Assembly (NCBI GenBank): GCA_934621385.1
Contig: CAKTUI010000001.1
Location: 62,001-126,000, forward strand
Direction: 5' to 3'
From: an uncultured Kiritimatiellota bacterium
Lineage (GTDB): Bacteria; Verrucomicrobiota; Kiritimatiellia; RFP12; UBA1067
DNA: 64,000 nt
Part shown: piece after piece, positions 50,391-60,314 of the stretch
Numbering within the stretch: position 1 is the stretch's first letter
Layout: every line of letters starts with the position of its first letter
The notes under the pieces: generated by a model
What the model saw: the letters and a program-made list of their open reading frames with translations, nothing else
What the model was told of the DNA's origin: nothing
Database searches by the model: none
Made by a program: the position numbers and the translations under genes

Positions 50391-52125
50391 GGCTTCGGTT
50401 GTCAGCGATTTCTCCTGCTGGGCGACCATGGCGGTCTTTGCCATTGGCCTGGTTGTGCTGGCCGTTCGCCTGAAGGAAGTCCAGATTGACGGCGCGGCAG
50501 ATTACAATTACGAGAATGCGCGGCAGTCCGCACGACGTATTCAGACGGCGGGTATGCGCGGCCGGATTCTGGCGCGGAACGGGGAGCTTCTTGCGGATAA
50601 TCGTCATGCAGTTTCAATCGTCTGCCATCCTGAGTTCTTCCAGAAGCGAACGTGGGAGGCGACGACAGGCGCAATTGCGGAGGCCATCGAGCGTACGGGT
50701 GAAGAAATAGGTCTTTCCTCTCCGTTGACGGACAGGGTCATTCGACGGCATGTGAATCAGGCGCTTGCCATGCCGCTGGTCGTCTGGCGGGATGTCAATG
50801 ATGAGGTCCTTGCCCGTTTCTCTGAGCGGCAGTATCGATTGCCTGGTTTCTCGGTCGTTGAGACGGAGGAGCGGATTTATCCGTACGGTTCCTTGGCGGC
50901 GCATGTCGTTGGCTTTGTGGGCCGTGATTTCGTTTCGTCGGAGGCGGGTGACACGCGGTTTAACTTCAGTGATCGGGAGTTGCGCGGGCGAAGTGGCATT
51001 GAAAGCTATTATGACAGTTACCTGCGGGGATGCCCTGGGGAGCGGCAGTTGCTGGTTGATGCGCGTGGTTTTGCCATTCGGGAACGGACGGTGACGGAGG
51101 CGGGCCGAGGCCCGGATCTGAGCCTGACGCTTGACATCGGAATCCAGCGGGCTGTTGAGCGGCAGCTCGTGGGCGAAACGGGTGCCTGTGTCGTCATTGA
51201 CCCTCGTGACGGATCCGTTCTTGCGTTCGCCAGTGCACCGACATACAATCTGATGGATTTTGTCCCATTTCTTTCCCATGAACTCTACGAGTCGCTTGTG
51301 AAGAATCCGGCGAAGCCGTTGCTGAATCGGGCTTCGGGCGGCGTTTATGCGCCGGGTTCGACCTTCAAGCCCCTGACGGCCCTTGCGGGACTTTCGGTTG
51401 GCTTCCCAGCGAATGATGAGTACTATTGTTCTGGACTCTTTACGTATGGGACGATGAAACTGCGATGTTCCAGCCGCTGGGGGCACGGGCCCGTCTCGAT
51501 GCGGACGGCCCTTGCCAAGAGTTGCAACTCCTATTTCTGCAATATGAGCGTGGATATCGGTACGAATGCGATTGTCCGAATGGCGCGGCAGTTCGGGCTG
51601 GGGAGCCGCACGGGAATCGACTTTGGCGTTGACAGCCCGGGGGTTGTGCCGGATGCGGACTGGAAGCAGCGCGTTTACGGTGAACGGTGGTATCCTGGGG
51701 ACTTGCCCCAGATGTCAATCGGGCAGGGTATGCTCCTTGCGACACCTCTTCAGATGGCGTGCGTGGCCGGGGCGTTGGGGACTGGGTATCTGGTGACTCC
51801 TCACTTTAGGGTTGGGCAAGCCGTCGTGCGGAAAGAGCTGAAGATTTCTGCCGCCGACTGGGCTGTTGTGCGAGAGGGCTTGCGAATGGTCGTTGATGGT
51901 GGAACGGGACGGCGCGGCGGCGAAGGCGTCGGTGTTCCCGTTTCGGGCAAGACGGGGACGGCGGAAGTTGGAGTTGGCGAGAAGAAGCGAAAGAACACAT
52001 GGTTCATCGCCTATGCACCTTCCGAGAATCCCGTGGTTGCAATAGCGATGGTCATTGAGAATGGACAGTCGGGCGGCGGAACGACGGCTCCGAAGGTCGC
52101 GGAAGTCCTGAAAGCGGTTTTCTGA
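50380..52125 (+). CDS. mrdA: Penicillin-binding protein 2 (elongasome transpeptidase)
   Basis: Class B penicillin-binding protein of 581 residues that cross-links new side-wall peptidoglycan with RodA as glycosyltransferase. It has one N-terminal transmembrane anchor (about 14-32), the PBP dimerisation domain starting at RGRILARNGELLADNR and the transpeptidase domain with SxxK in GSTFKP (near 327), SxN in AKSCNSYF (near 385) and KTG in VSGKTGTAEVG (near 522). ATG 50380 follows GAAAGAAAGG. The rodA gene starts at the last base of the stop codon (TGATG), so the two are coupled. Confidence 0.95.
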   Translation: MKREASVVSDFSCWATMAVFAIGLVVLAVRLKEVQIDGAADYNYENARQSARRIQTAGMRGRILARNGELLADNRHAVSIVCHPEFFQKRTWEATTGAIAEAIERTGEEIGLSSPLTDRVIRRHVNQALAMPLVVWRDVNDEVLARFSERQYRLPGFSVVETEERIYPYGSLAAHVVGFVGRDFVSSEAGDTRFNFSDRELRGRSGIESYYDSYLRGCPGERQLLVDARGFAIRERTVTEAGRGPDLSLTLDIGIQRAVERQLVGETGACVVIDPRDGSVLAFASAPTYNLMDFVPFLSHELYESLVKNPAKPLLNRASGGVYAPGSTFKPLTALAGLSVGFPANDEYYCSGLFTYGTMKLRCSSRWGHGPVSMRTALAKSCNSYFCNMSVDIGTNAIVRMARQFGLGSRTGIDFGVDSPGVVPDADWKQRVYGERWYPGDLPQMSIGQGMLLATPLQMACVAGALGTGYLVTPHFRVGQAVVRKELKISAADWAVVREGLRMVVDGGTGRRGGEGVGVPVSGKTGTAEVGVGEKKRKNTWFIAYAPSENPVVAIAMVIENGQSGGGTTAPKVAEVLKAVF

Positions 52126-53270
52126 TGATGACATATCTGAAGAGATTCAACTGGCTAATGTTCGCCGCGATGCTTTTGCTGATTGCGGTGGGCACCACGG
52201 CCATTTGGTCCGCCGGCAATGCCCGCGCCGAAACCGTCTTTCATGGGATGTGGAAGAACAACCTGTCGACGGCGGCCGTTGGACTTCTGATTTACTTCGT
52301 CCTATCCGCCGTCGACTACCGCAAAATTCTTGACTGGCTCTCGGTTCCGGCTTATGTCGCGGCACTTTCGATGCTGGTGCTTGTCCTGTTAGTCGGGTCA
52401 ACCGTTTACGGCGGACGCCGCTGGCTGTGGTTCTTCCAGCCGAGCGAAGTGTCGAAATTGTGTGTCATTTGCTTTCTCGCGAATGTGGCGGAACGTCTTC
52501 GTGGTTTCAGGGGATTTTGCCTCGCCGGGCTGATTGTTGGTGTTCCGGCCTTCCTGATTCTTCTTGAGCCCGACCTTGGGACGACCCTGACGCTGGTGCC
52601 GGCTACGCTCCTGATGCTGTTTGTTGCCCGGGTGTGGCGGCGAGGGCTTCTGACGATTTTCGCCGTGGGGGCGGTAGGTGCTTTGGTTGTGCTTGGGGCT
52701 GTCTATGAAGCCGAGAAGCCGGGGGTCTCGCCGGAACGCCGCGAACGTATCTTGAAGATCCTCCCTCTGAAGGATCACCAGATTCGCCGTGTGAAGGTCT
52801 TCCTCTTCCCGGAGGCGGATCTCATGGGAGCGGGCTACAATCTTCGGCAGGCGAAGATTTCGATTGGATCGGGTGGATTTTCGGGCAAGGGTATCGGCAA
52901 GGGTGAGACGAATCACCTGAAGTACTTGCCGCAGGCAATTTCGATGAACGACTTCATCTTCTGCGTGTATGCGGAAGAAACGGGGTTTGTCGGATCTTTA
53001 GCGCTGCTTGCGCTGTTCGGGATGCTGGTCATTCCGGGGGCGTGGGTGGCAACAGTCTCAACGGACGGTCGTGGTCGACTGCTCGCCTTGGGCATCTCAA
53101 CCCTCATCTTCGCACATGTTTACGTAAACATTGCGATGTCAATCGGATTGGTGCCCATTACGGGACTGCCGCTACCGTTCATTTCTTCCGGCCGTACGTT
53201 CCTTGTGACGATTATGGCTGGTCTCGGATTAATTCAAAGCGTGTCAATTCACGGAAAGGAAGCAAGATGA
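52125..53270 (+). CDS. rodA: Peptidoglycan glycosyltransferase RodA
   Basis: SEDS-family polytopic membrane protein of 381 residues with about ten transmembrane segments. Family landmarks are GGRRWLWFFQPSEVSKLCVI (about 93-112), LLEPDLGTTLTL near residue 146, the loop with the conserved NDFIFCVYAEETGFVG (near 282; catalytic-loop Asp/Glu region) and PITGLPLPFISSGRT near residue 345. It polymerises lipid II with PBP2. Two Met codons (52125 and 52128) begin the gene and either may be used. The stop region overlaps the RNase E/G start by four bases. Confidence 0.95.
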   Translation: MMTYLKRFNWLMFAAMLLLIAVGTTAIWSAGNARAETVFHGMWKNNLSTAAVGLLIYFVLSAVDYRKILDWLSVPAYVAALSMLVLVLLVGSTVYGGRRWLWFFQPSEVSKLCVICFLANVAERLRGFRGFCLAGLIVGVPAFLILLEPDLGTTLTLVPATLLMLFVARVWRRGLLTIFAVGAVGALVVLGAVYEAEKPGVSPERRERILKILPLKDHQIRRVKVFLFPEADLMGAGYNLRQAKISIGSGGFSGKGIGKGETNHLKYLPQAISMNDFIFCVYAEETGFVGSLALLALFGMLVIPGAWVATVSTDGRGRLLALGISTLIFAHVYVNIAMSIGLVPITGLPLPFISSGRTFLVTIMAGLGLIQSVSIHGKEAR

Positions 53271-54862
53271 TCAATCTGTTTGGGTGGCTTAAGCGCTCGA
53301 AGACCAAGCGCGAAATCATCGTGAACGTCGAGAAACTTGAAACTCGCGTTGCGGTGACTGAAAATGGTCGCTTGGAGGAGTTCATGGTCGAACATCCCGA
53401 GGAAGAGCGGCTGGTCGGTAGCGTCTTCAAGGGGCGTGTCCAGAATCTTGAGAACGACCTGCAGGCGGCGTTCGTAGACATCGGACTCAAGAAAAACGCC
53501 TTCCTGCACTACTGGGATATGACGCCTGACGCGGACTCCATCTTGGACGACGATGACGATTCGAGCAACCGTAGCGCGTCAAATGGCGGTCGCCGCAAGC
53601 CGGCCCGTCTCTCGGATGCTGAAATTGCCAAGCGTTTCCCGCCGGGATCCGAAATCATCGTTCAGGTCACGAAGGGTCCGATCTCGACGAAAGGCCCGCG
53701 TGTGACGGCAAACCTCTCGATTCCCGGTCGCTACTTGGTCATGATGCCGGGTACGCGTGTGCGCGGCGTTTCGAAGAAGATTGGTGATGCCGAGGAGCGT
53801 CGCCGCCTGAAGAAGATTCTCGACCGGCTGCCCTTGCCCGACAATGTCGGGCTTGTCGTGCGCACGGCCGGTCAGGGGGCCAGTGCCCGGGCGTTTGCTC
53901 GCGATTTGCGCAATCTCCTGTCCGTCTGGAACGAGATGCAGGCGAACACGAAGACGCTCCGTACGCCGTGCTGCATCTTCCAGGAGCCCGACCTCTGCGA
54001 GCGCGTTGTCCGCGACTGGTTGACGGAGGACATCGATGCAATTGTCATTGACGATGCGAAGAGCTATGAGGCGATGCGCGAGGTGACGGGGCGCATTTCC
54101 CGCCGGGCGAAGTCAAAGATTCGCCGCTACGACGGGGATGCGGGAATCTTCGAGCACTATGGTCTTGAACGCCAGTTGGCGACGGCCTTTGCGCGGCAGG
54201 TTCCGCTGAAGAGCGGCGGCTACCTGGTGATTGATGAGACGGAGGCCCTGATTGCCGTGGACGTGAATACGGGCCACCACAAGGGCAAGGGTTCCCAGGA
54301 GGAGGCGATTCTTGAGGTCAACCTTGAGGCCGTTGACGAGGTGGCGCGGCAGTTGCGCCTTCGCAATATCGGCGGACTCGTGGTGCTCGACCTGATTGAC
54401 ATGAAGAGCCGCAAGCATCAGAAGCAGGTCTATCGTGCGCTGAAGGATGCGCTTCGGCGCGATCGTGCGCGGACGAATGTCCTTGAGATTTCCGAGCTGG
54501 GACTTCTGGAGATGTCGCGGCAGCGTCAGGAGGAGTCAATCCTGTCGATGCTGACCTCGACCTGCCCCTATTGCCATGGGCATGGCGTTGTCAAGTCGCC
54601 GATGGCCATCTCGATTGAAATTCAGCGGAGCCTCACGTCGCTTCTCAAGAAGGCCGAGGTCGAGAAGCGTCCGTTTGAGCCGAAGATTCTCGTCGCCCCT
54701 CAGGTGATGCAGCGTTTGCGCTCCGAGGATTCCGCCATTCTGGCCGAGCTTCAGAAGACCTACAATACGCGGCTGACGTTCTCCTCCGAGTTGCATCGTC
54801 ACCCGGAATCGTTCGCCATACTGGACATCACCACCTCACAAGTGCTATACTCTCAGTCATGA
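53267..54862 (+). CDS. rng: Ribonuclease E/G family endoribonuclease
   Basis: A 531-residue RNase G-like protein for rRNA maturation and mRNA decay. The S1 domain (EERLVGSVFKGRVQNLENDL...AFVDIGLKKNAFLHYWD) near residues 43-86 holds a short acidic insertion (LDDDDDSSNRS). The catalytic part has GGYLVIDETEALIAVDVNTG near residue 315 with the metal-binding Asp, and the zinc link CPYCHGHGVV near residue 432. It lacks the long unstructured scaffold tail of E. coli RNase E. ATG 53267 has AAAGGAAG before it and overlaps rodA (ATGA). The mre-rod-rng order is also known in Proteobacteria. Confidence 0.95.
   Translation: MINLFGWLKRSKTKREIIVNVEKLETRVAVTENGRLEEFMVEHPEEERLVGSVFKGRVQNLENDLQAAFVDIGLKKNAFLHYWDMTPDADSILDDDDDSSNRSASNGGRRKPARLSDAEIAKRFPPGSEIIVQVTKGPISTKGPRVTANLSIPGRYLVMMPGTRVRGVSKKIGDAEERRRLKKILDRLPLPDNVGLVVRTAGQGASARAFARDLRNLLSVWNEMQANTKTLRTPCCIFQEPDLCERVVRDWLTEDIDAIVIDDAKSYEAMREVTGRISRRAKSKIRRYDGDAGIFEHYGLERQLATAFARQVPLKSGGYLVIDETEALIAVDVNTGHHKGKGSQEEAILEVNLEAVDEVARQLRLRNIGGLVVLDLIDMKSRKHQKQVYRALKDALRRDRARTNVLEISELGLLEMSRQRQEESILSMLTSTCPYCHGHGVVKSPMAISIEIQRSLTSLLKKAEVEKRPFEPKILVAPQVMQRLRSEDSAILAELQKTYNTRLTFSSELHRHPESFAILDITTSQVLYSQS
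54844..54851 (+). promoter_or_regulatory. Promoter of lptD within the end of the RNase gene (leaderless)
   Basis: TGCTATACT with TATACT at 54846-54851; seven bases separate it from ATG 54859. The RNase gene stop (TGA 54860-54862) overlaps the start codon, so lptD may be made both by coupling and from a leaderless mRNA. Confidence 0.5.
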
Positions 54863-57120
54863 AGACATCTACCGTCCTCGGAATACTTTCCGTCCTCTTC
54901 GTTTCGGGCGCAGCCTTTGCGTCCGGAGGGCTGGGCTTTTCCGCCGCGAAGGCAAAGCCTGTGACATCCGGCACACTGCAGGTGACGGCCGACCGCATTG
55001 CGGCCGACCGCAATACGCAGTCACTCGTCGCCTCTGGCAATGTCGTTGCCGTTTCAACGCCCTATCGGCTTGAGACGGACTACCTTGAGAAGGGCGTGGA
55101 CAAGTTCTACACGCTCAAGAAGCCGACGACCTTCACGACGTGCACCAACGCGCCGGGGAGTCGTCACTGGATGCTTTCGGGTGAGGTGGAGTACAAGGAC
55201 GGTGAATACGGCCTGATTCGGGACGGATGGTTGCGCCTTTGGGAGATTCCCGTCTTTTGGTTGCCGTTTTGGTATCATCCGATTGACGGCATCTCCGGCC
55301 TGCGCGTGATGCCAGGCTATACGGGGCGTTGGGGGGCCTACCTTCTGACGAAGTACGTCTACCACATTGCGGGCGACCCGACCTATGCGGACGGTTCCTC
55401 CTATCTGACGGGCAATACGCGCTTTGACCTGCGTTCCAAGACGGGCATTGCCCTCGGGCAGACGCTCAACTGGAGTTTGGGTGACTTCGGTCGCGGCAAG
55501 TTCAAGGTCTATTACGCTTGGGACCAGGACGACCGCTATGACACCTATTGGGACAGCGACCGCTACAATTGGCGGAACTGGGGGAGCGAGGTGCCCGACG
55601 AGCGGTATGGCCTTGAGTTGAGCCACCAGTGGGATGTGACTGAACGCGATACGATTCGTCTTCAGGGAGCCTACTACAATGACTCGTATTTTCGGTACGA
55701 CTATTTCAGGAAGTCCTTCTTCGGCATCAAGAATCAGTTCGTCGGTTCGGATGGCAACGAGATTGCCTGGGAGCACATCGAGCGTTCGTTCGGAACGGGC
55801 GTCAGCGTCTCGGGTCCGCTGAATGACTTCTATTCCGGTACGTCCCGCTTGCCGGAGTGGTATCTGGATGTGGTACCGATGCCGCTTTGGGGACTGCCGC
55901 TGAACTACGAATCGTCGACTCGCGTCGGGTATCTCCTGCGTCAGCCGGCGAAGTATGGTGATGGCACGACGGCGACGGCCTTCAGTCATGTGCCGGGCGT
56001 GTGGGCCGACTACAACACCTTTCGGTTCGACACCTACCATCGGCTGACGGCACCATTCAGGCTTTTTGACGCTTTGTCCGTTGTGCCGCGTGTGGCCTAT
56101 CATGGAACATACTGGAATGACAGCGGGCGCACGGTGCTGAATGGAGCTGAGCGTGCAGGGCAGACGGGCGACAGCATTTTCCGCTCCATCCTGGAGGGTG
56201 GTGTGACCTTCGCCGGACGGGGAACGGCCTGGATAGACGACTCGTGGCAGCATCTGGTTGAGCCTTATCTCGATGTGTTGGCGCAGAAGGCCTGGTATTC
56301 GGGTCTCGGTTCGGAGAATCGGCCCTACATCTTCGACTCGATTGATGCATCAACCGACTGGTTTGACCAGTTCGCAGGGCGTTCGCGCAACTTGCCCTAT
56401 ACGTGGTGTGGCATCACCCCGGGCATTCGCAATGCCTTTCGCGAGGCGGATGAGGACGGCCGGCTCCGCACGGTCTTTGACATTGATGTCTATTCTGTTC
56501 TCCAGTTTACGAAGAGCGACTGGACAGCGGGCGGCGACAGCCATCGTCTGGCGGAAATCGGCAAGCCGAATTATGGCGAGGATGGTATTACGGCCATCCC
56601 GGGTATGCGCCTGCGGTGGTTCCCCGACGAGGACGCGGCACTTCTCGGCCGCATCGAGTATGACGGCGAGAACGACCGAATTGCCATGAGTGAAGTCGCC
56701 TGGAAGCAGCGGCTGACGCGGCGCTTCAGCTACTACGCATCCTACATGAGCGGATACTACCGGTTGTGGGACTTTGGGTCGACTCCGACCGTGTCCTACT
56801 GGGATGGTGGGCAGCGCAACACCAGCGAAGAGTTCAACTGGATGCACTTTGGCGTGGCGACGGTCGGCTTCGAGCACGAAATCTGCGATGCGCTTGCCTG
56901 GAGTCCGTATGTCCGCTGGGATTGTCGCCAGAATGAGTTTGATGAAGTCGGCGCATGGTTTGACATCCGCACGGACTGCCTCGGATTCCGTTTCATTGTC
57001 TCGTACGACAATGACTACATGCGAATCGACGGTTCGCGCTATCGTTCGGACTACAATGTCGGCTTTTACATTTATCTTCGTGCATTCGGCCCGGGTTCGG
57101 GTGCGCTTTTGGGCGATTAG
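54859..57120 (+). CDS. lptD: LPS-assembly protein LptD-like outer-membrane protein
   Basis: A 753-residue exported protein with signal peptide MKTSTVLGILSVLFVSGAAFA. Residues about 35-95 resemble an OstA/LptA jellyroll (LQVTADRIAADRNTQSLVAS, YRLETDYLEKGVDKFYTL). Then IPVFWLPFWYHPIDGISGLR, near residues 130-150, matches the start of the LptD barrel (the P(V/I)...P...P pattern), followed by many aromatic-rich strands. The barrel would insert lipopolysaccharide into the outer leaflet. lpxK, a lipid A gene, follows, which supports the role. The N-terminal jellyroll is shorter than in E. coli (784 residues) and the Cys pairs of the E. coli protein are not conserved. Confidence 0.85.
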   Translation: MKTSTVLGILSVLFVSGAAFASGGLGFSAAKAKPVTSGTLQVTADRIAADRNTQSLVASGNVVAVSTPYRLETDYLEKGVDKFYTLKKPTTFTTCTNAPGSRHWMLSGEVEYKDGEYGLIRDGWLRLWEIPVFWLPFWYHPIDGISGLRVMPGYTGRWGAYLLTKYVYHIAGDPTYADGSSYLTGNTRFDLRSKTGIALGQTLNWSLGDFGRGKFKVYYAWDQDDRYDTYWDSDRYNWRNWGSEVPDERYGLELSHQWDVTERDTIRLQGAYYNDSYFRYDYFRKSFFGIKNQFVGSDGNEIAWEHIERSFGTGVSVSGPLNDFYSGTSRLPEWYLDVVPMPLWGLPLNYESSTRVGYLLRQPAKYGDGTTATAFSHVPGVWADYNTFRFDTYHRLTAPFRLFDALSVVPRVAYHGTYWNDSGRTVLNGAERAGQTGDSIFRSILEGGVTFAGRGTAWIDDSWQHLVEPYLDVLAQKAWYSGLGSENRPYIFDSIDASTDWFDQFAGRSRNLPYTWCGITPGIRNAFREADEDGRLRTVFDIDVYSVLQFTKSDWTAGGDSHRLAEIGKPNYGEDGITAIPGMRLRWFPDEDAALLGRIEYDGENDRIAMSEVAWKQRLTRRFSYYASYMSGYYRLWDFGSTPTVSYWDGGQRNTSEEFNWMHFGVATVGFEHEICDALAWSPYVRWDCRQNEFDEVGAWFDIRTDCLGFRFIVSYDNDYMRIDGSRYRSDYNVGFYIYLRAFGPGSGALLGD

Positions 57121-57147
57121 GCCGTGCGGAAGGCGAGACCAAATGGA

Positions 57148-58293
57148 ATGGAGCGGCTTGAGAGTTATCTCGTCAAGCTGATTCAGGAGAAAGGGGCGGA
57201 TCAGGACCAGCCGACGGGCATCCGTTTTCTGCTGGGTGTCTTGAGTGCCTTCAGTTGCCTTTTTGCCGCGATTGTTGGCATCCGCTCCTTTCTTTACAAG
57301 GTTGGCATTCTGCGCCAGTTTCCCCTGGGCATCCAGGTTATCTCCATCGGAAATGTGACGGCGGGCGGCACGGGCAAGACACCGGTTACCGAACTCTTCG
57401 CCCGGACGTTGGCGGCGAGGGGGCGAAAGGTTGCCATCCTTTCGCGGGGGTATCGCCGCAAGGAGTCCCCACTTTGGCAACGCATCTTTACGCAGGTCAT
57501 CGATCCGCCGCTCGTTGTGTCGGATGGACGACGGGTCCTTCTTGACTCGGCGGTCGGTGGGGACGAGCCGTATATGTTGGCCTCGAACCTGCCGGGTGTC
57601 GCCGTCATCGTCGACCGCAATCGTGTGAAGGCCGGACGGTATGCCATCAAGCGTCTTGGGTGCGACACAATCATCCTCGACGATGGCTTCCAGTACAAGA
57701 AGCTGCGGCATTCGACGGAGGTTGTTCTGGTCGATTCGACGAATCCGTTCGGGAACGGGCACCTTCTGCCACGCGGCATTTTGCGCGAACCGGCGCGGCA
57801 CTTGAAGCGGGCGGATATCATCTTCCTGACGAAGTGCCGCGGGGACGTCTCGGAGGTCCGTGAGGAAATTCGTCACTACAATCGGACGGCGGAGATTGTG
57901 GAATGCAACCACGCGCCGTGCGTTCTGAAGGATGTCTGGAGCCGCGAGGAGTTCCCCCTTTCTTGGCTGAAGGGCAAGACGACGTGTACGCTTTCTGGCA
58001 TTGGTTCTCCCAAGGGATTTGAGAATTCGCTCCGTTATCTCGGCGCGAAGGTCATCTGGTGCGAGCGCTACGCCGACCACCACCGTTACGATCCGAGCGA
58101 AATCCTCTATGCACTGAATCGAACCGCCGACATGGGGGCTGATGCGCTGGTGACGACGGAGAAGGACGCGGTTCGCTTCCCGCGCTTTGAAAAGGTGCCG
58201 GTGCGATGCCTTTATTTGCGCATTGCCATTGAAATTCTGGCTGGCGGTGAGCATTTCGCGCAAATTGTCAATCGAATCTGTTTCAAGTGGTGA
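57148..58293 (+). CDS. lpxK: Tetraacyldisaccharide 4'-kinase
   Basis: Phosphorylates the 4' position of the lipid A precursor at the inner membrane. The 381-residue protein has an N-terminal membrane-associated helix (LSAFSCLFAAIVGIRSFLY), the phosphate loop SIGNVTAGGTGKTPV (near residues 66-80), AILSRGYRRKESP near 104, VGGDEPYMLASNLPGVAVIVD near 133 and ILDDGFQYKKLRHSTEVVLVD near 173, all diagnostic for LpxK. ATG 57148 is preferred, with AAGGCGAG upstream; a GTG at 57124 could extend it by eight residues. With lptD it shows that the organism makes lipopolysaccharide. Confidence 0.93.
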   Translation: MERLESYLVKLIQEKGADQDQPTGIRFLLGVLSAFSCLFAAIVGIRSFLYKVGILRQFPLGIQVISIGNVTAGGTGKTPVTELFARTLAARGRKVAILSRGYRRKESPLWQRIFTQVIDPPLVVSDGRRVLLDSAVGGDEPYMLASNLPGVAVIVDRNRVKAGRYAIKRLGCDTIILDDGFQYKKLRHSTEVVLVDSTNPFGNGHLLPRGILREPARHLKRADIIFLTKCRGDVSEVREEIRHYNRTAEIVECNHAPCVLKDVWSREEFPLSWLKGKTTCTLSGIGSPKGFENSLRYLGAKVIWCERYADHHRYDPSEILYALNRTADMGADALVTTEKDAVRFPRFEKVPVRCLYLRIAIEILAGGEHFAQIVNRICFKW

Positions 58294-58321
58294 CAGACTG
58301 ATTTCTCAGGAGGGAGTGAGA

Positions 58322-58825
58322 ATGAGCGGTTTTCGCATTGGGTTTGGATACGATTCGCATCGGTTCTCCGCTGAGCCTGGACGCAGGCTCATCCTTGGCG
58401 GCGTTGAAATCCCGGACGCGGCGGGACTTGTCGGGCATTCGGATGCGGATGTTCTCGTCCATGCAATTATCGACGCGCTCCTTGGCGCGGTGGCGCATGG
58501 GGACATTGGCTCGCACTTTCCCGACACCGATGAGCGATGGAAGGGGGCGGACTCCATGAAGTTGCTTGCGGCGGTTGTCGCCGAGGTGGAAAAGGCGGGG
58601 TGGTCGGTCGGTAATGTCGATGCAACCGTCATTTGTGAGCGTCCGAAGCTTCGTCCATTCATTGACGCGATTCGCCAACGCCTTGCCTGCGTGCTGACTC
58701 CGAACGCGGCGGATTGCGCGGCAGTTTCGGTCAAGGGCAAGACGAACGAGCGGATGGATGATGTCGGGGCAGGCGTGGGCATCGAGGTTCATGCCGTGGC
58801 GTTATTGACTCGAAAGGTGGCGTGA
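58322..58825 (+). CDS. ispF: 2-C-methyl-D-erythritol 2,4-cyclodiphosphate synthase
   Basis: Fifth-step enzyme of the MEP isoprenoid pathway, a zinc-dependent homotrimer. The 167-residue length is typical. The metal site DSH is in GFGYDSHRFS (7-16), followed by LGGVEIP, the signature SDADVLVHAIIDALLGA (near 41-57), the loop GDIGSHFPDTDERWKGADS and the final KGKTNERMDDVGAGVGIE near 138. ATG 58322 has AGGAGGGAG before it, a strong ribosome site. It lies between lpxK and cstA, with only one base between its stop and the cstA start. Confidence 0.96.
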   Translation: MSGFRIGFGYDSHRFSAEPGRRLILGGVEIPDAAGLVGHSDADVLVHAIIDALLGAVAHGDIGSHFPDTDERWKGADSMKLLAAVVAEVEKAGWSVGNVDATVICERPKLRPFIDAIRQRLACVLTPNAADCAAVSVKGKTNERMDDVGAGVGIEVHAVALLTRKVA

Positions 58826-58826
58826 G

Positions 58827-60314
58827 ATGAGCTGGTTTTTGGGTGGAATTCTCTTCCTGATCGTTGGGTATTTGACTTACGGGCGAATCGTGGAGCGGAT
58901 TATCGGGCCGGACGACCGTCAGACACCGGCACTCGCCAATCCCGACGGCGTGGACTATGTGCCGTTGCCCAAATGGAAGAATATGCTCATTCAGCTCCTG
59001 AACATTGCCGGTATCGGCCCCGTCATCGGCGTGATTGCCGGCATCAAGTTTGGCAAGGTCGCGCTCCTGATTATCCCGGTTGGGTGCGTCTTTATGGGAG
59101 CGGTGCATGATTTTGTGAGCGGTATGGTCTCCATCCGCATGAACGGCGCCAATCTGCCGCGAATCATCCGCTCCAATTTGGGGCGCGTCTATTCCTCCGT
59201 GTTCTCCTGGCTGATGATTGGGCTTCTCATCCTGATGGTCGCCGTCTTCATCAATGTTCCGGCGCGGCTGATTGACAAGACGGTCTTTCCGTCGATTCCA
59301 TTCTTCTGGTGGATGGTGGTCATCATCTTCATCTATTATGTGGTGGCGACGCTTTTCCCCGTGGACAAGATTATCGGCGCGGTCTATCCGTTCTTTGGCG
59401 CTATTCTGGTCGTCGGGTCGATTGCCATGTGCGGTGCGCTCATCTGGTATGGATTCCAGGATTCTTCGATTCTGGAGGAGAGCGCGGCGTTTTTGCGTTA
59501 CCGCGATGAGGTTTTCAATGCGGGAGGACGCAGTCCGCTCTTTCCGCTCCTGTTTGTGACGATTGCCTGCGGCATCATCAGCGGATTTCATGCGACGCAA
59601 AGCCCGATTGTGGCGCGGACGATTCGCAGTGAGCGCGAAGCGCGGCAGACATACTACGGGATGATGATTGCCGAGGGCGTAATTGCGATGATTTGGGCGG
59701 CGGCGGCTTTGGCCATGTACAACCGCAGCCCGGCCGATCTCTCCATGCCGCCGGCGGATGTCCTCGCGGATGTCACGAAATGGATGCTGGGACCATGGAT
59801 GGGTGGTGTCACTGTCTTTGCCATTGTAGTCCTTGCGATTACGAGTGGCGACACGGGCTTGCGCAGTGCGCGGCTGAGCCTTGCCGAGATGCTGGGGATT
59901 GGACAGGCCAAAACGGGGGCGAGAATCCTCGTCTGCCTTCCGCTGGTGGCCCTTGTGTCACTCTGCCTTTGGTGGAGCAACCTCAGTGCGGAGTCCTTCG
60001 CCCATGTGTGGAACTATTTCGCATGGGGAAACCAGGTGATGTCGGCGACGACCCTGATGGCGTGTACGGTCTGGCTCCTGCGCGGCGGACGCACATGGTC
60101 GGCGCTTGTGACGCTGATTCCCGGAATGTTCATGACCAGCGTGGTGACGACTTTCATCCTGTGGACTTCAGCGGACAAGGGGCAGCCCCACGGGCCGATT
60201 CCGCACGGGCTTTCGCTCGGACTCTCGATTGGACTTGCCATACTGGTGTCGGTCGTTTTTGCCGCGTATGTCGTGTGTCGGGGCCGCAGGGCCGTCGGGG
60301 ACAAGAAAGACTGA
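58827..60314 (+). CDS. Carbon starvation protein CstA family transporter
   Basis: A 495-residue polytopic inner-membrane protein with about 13 or more hydrophobic segments. The opening PGVLFLxxGYxxYG-like stretch (LGGILFLIVGYLTYGRIVER), DGVDYVPLPKWKNMLIQLLNIAG near residue 40 (PxxKxxLxxxHxxxIAG in E. coli, with Asn for His), FHATQSPIVARTI near residue 255 and AITSGDTGLRSARL near 337 are CstA family marks. CstA members take up peptides or pyruvate. It is shorter than E. coli CstA (701 residues), a form common in anaerobes. It is the last gene before the third repeat array. Confidence 0.88.
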   Translation: MSWFLGGILFLIVGYLTYGRIVERIIGPDDRQTPALANPDGVDYVPLPKWKNMLIQLLNIAGIGPVIGVIAGIKFGKVALLIIPVGCVFMGAVHDFVSGMVSIRMNGANLPRIIRSNLGRVYSSVFSWLMIGLLILMVAVFINVPARLIDKTVFPSIPFFWWMVVIIFIYYVVATLFPVDKIIGAVYPFFGAILVVGSIAMCGALIWYGFQDSSILEESAAFLRYRDEVFNAGGRSPLFPLLFVTIACGIISGFHATQSPIVARTIRSEREARQTYYGMMIAEGVIAMIWAAAALAMYNRSPADLSMPPADVLADVTKWMLGPWMGGVTVFAIVVLAITSGDTGLRSARLSLAEMLGIGQAKTGARILVCLPLVALVSLCLWWSNLSAESFAHVWNYFAWGNQVMSATTLMACTVWLLRGGRTWSALVTLIPGMFMTSVVTTFILWTSADKGQPHGPIPHGLSLGLSIGLAILVSVVFAAYVVCRGRRAVGDKKD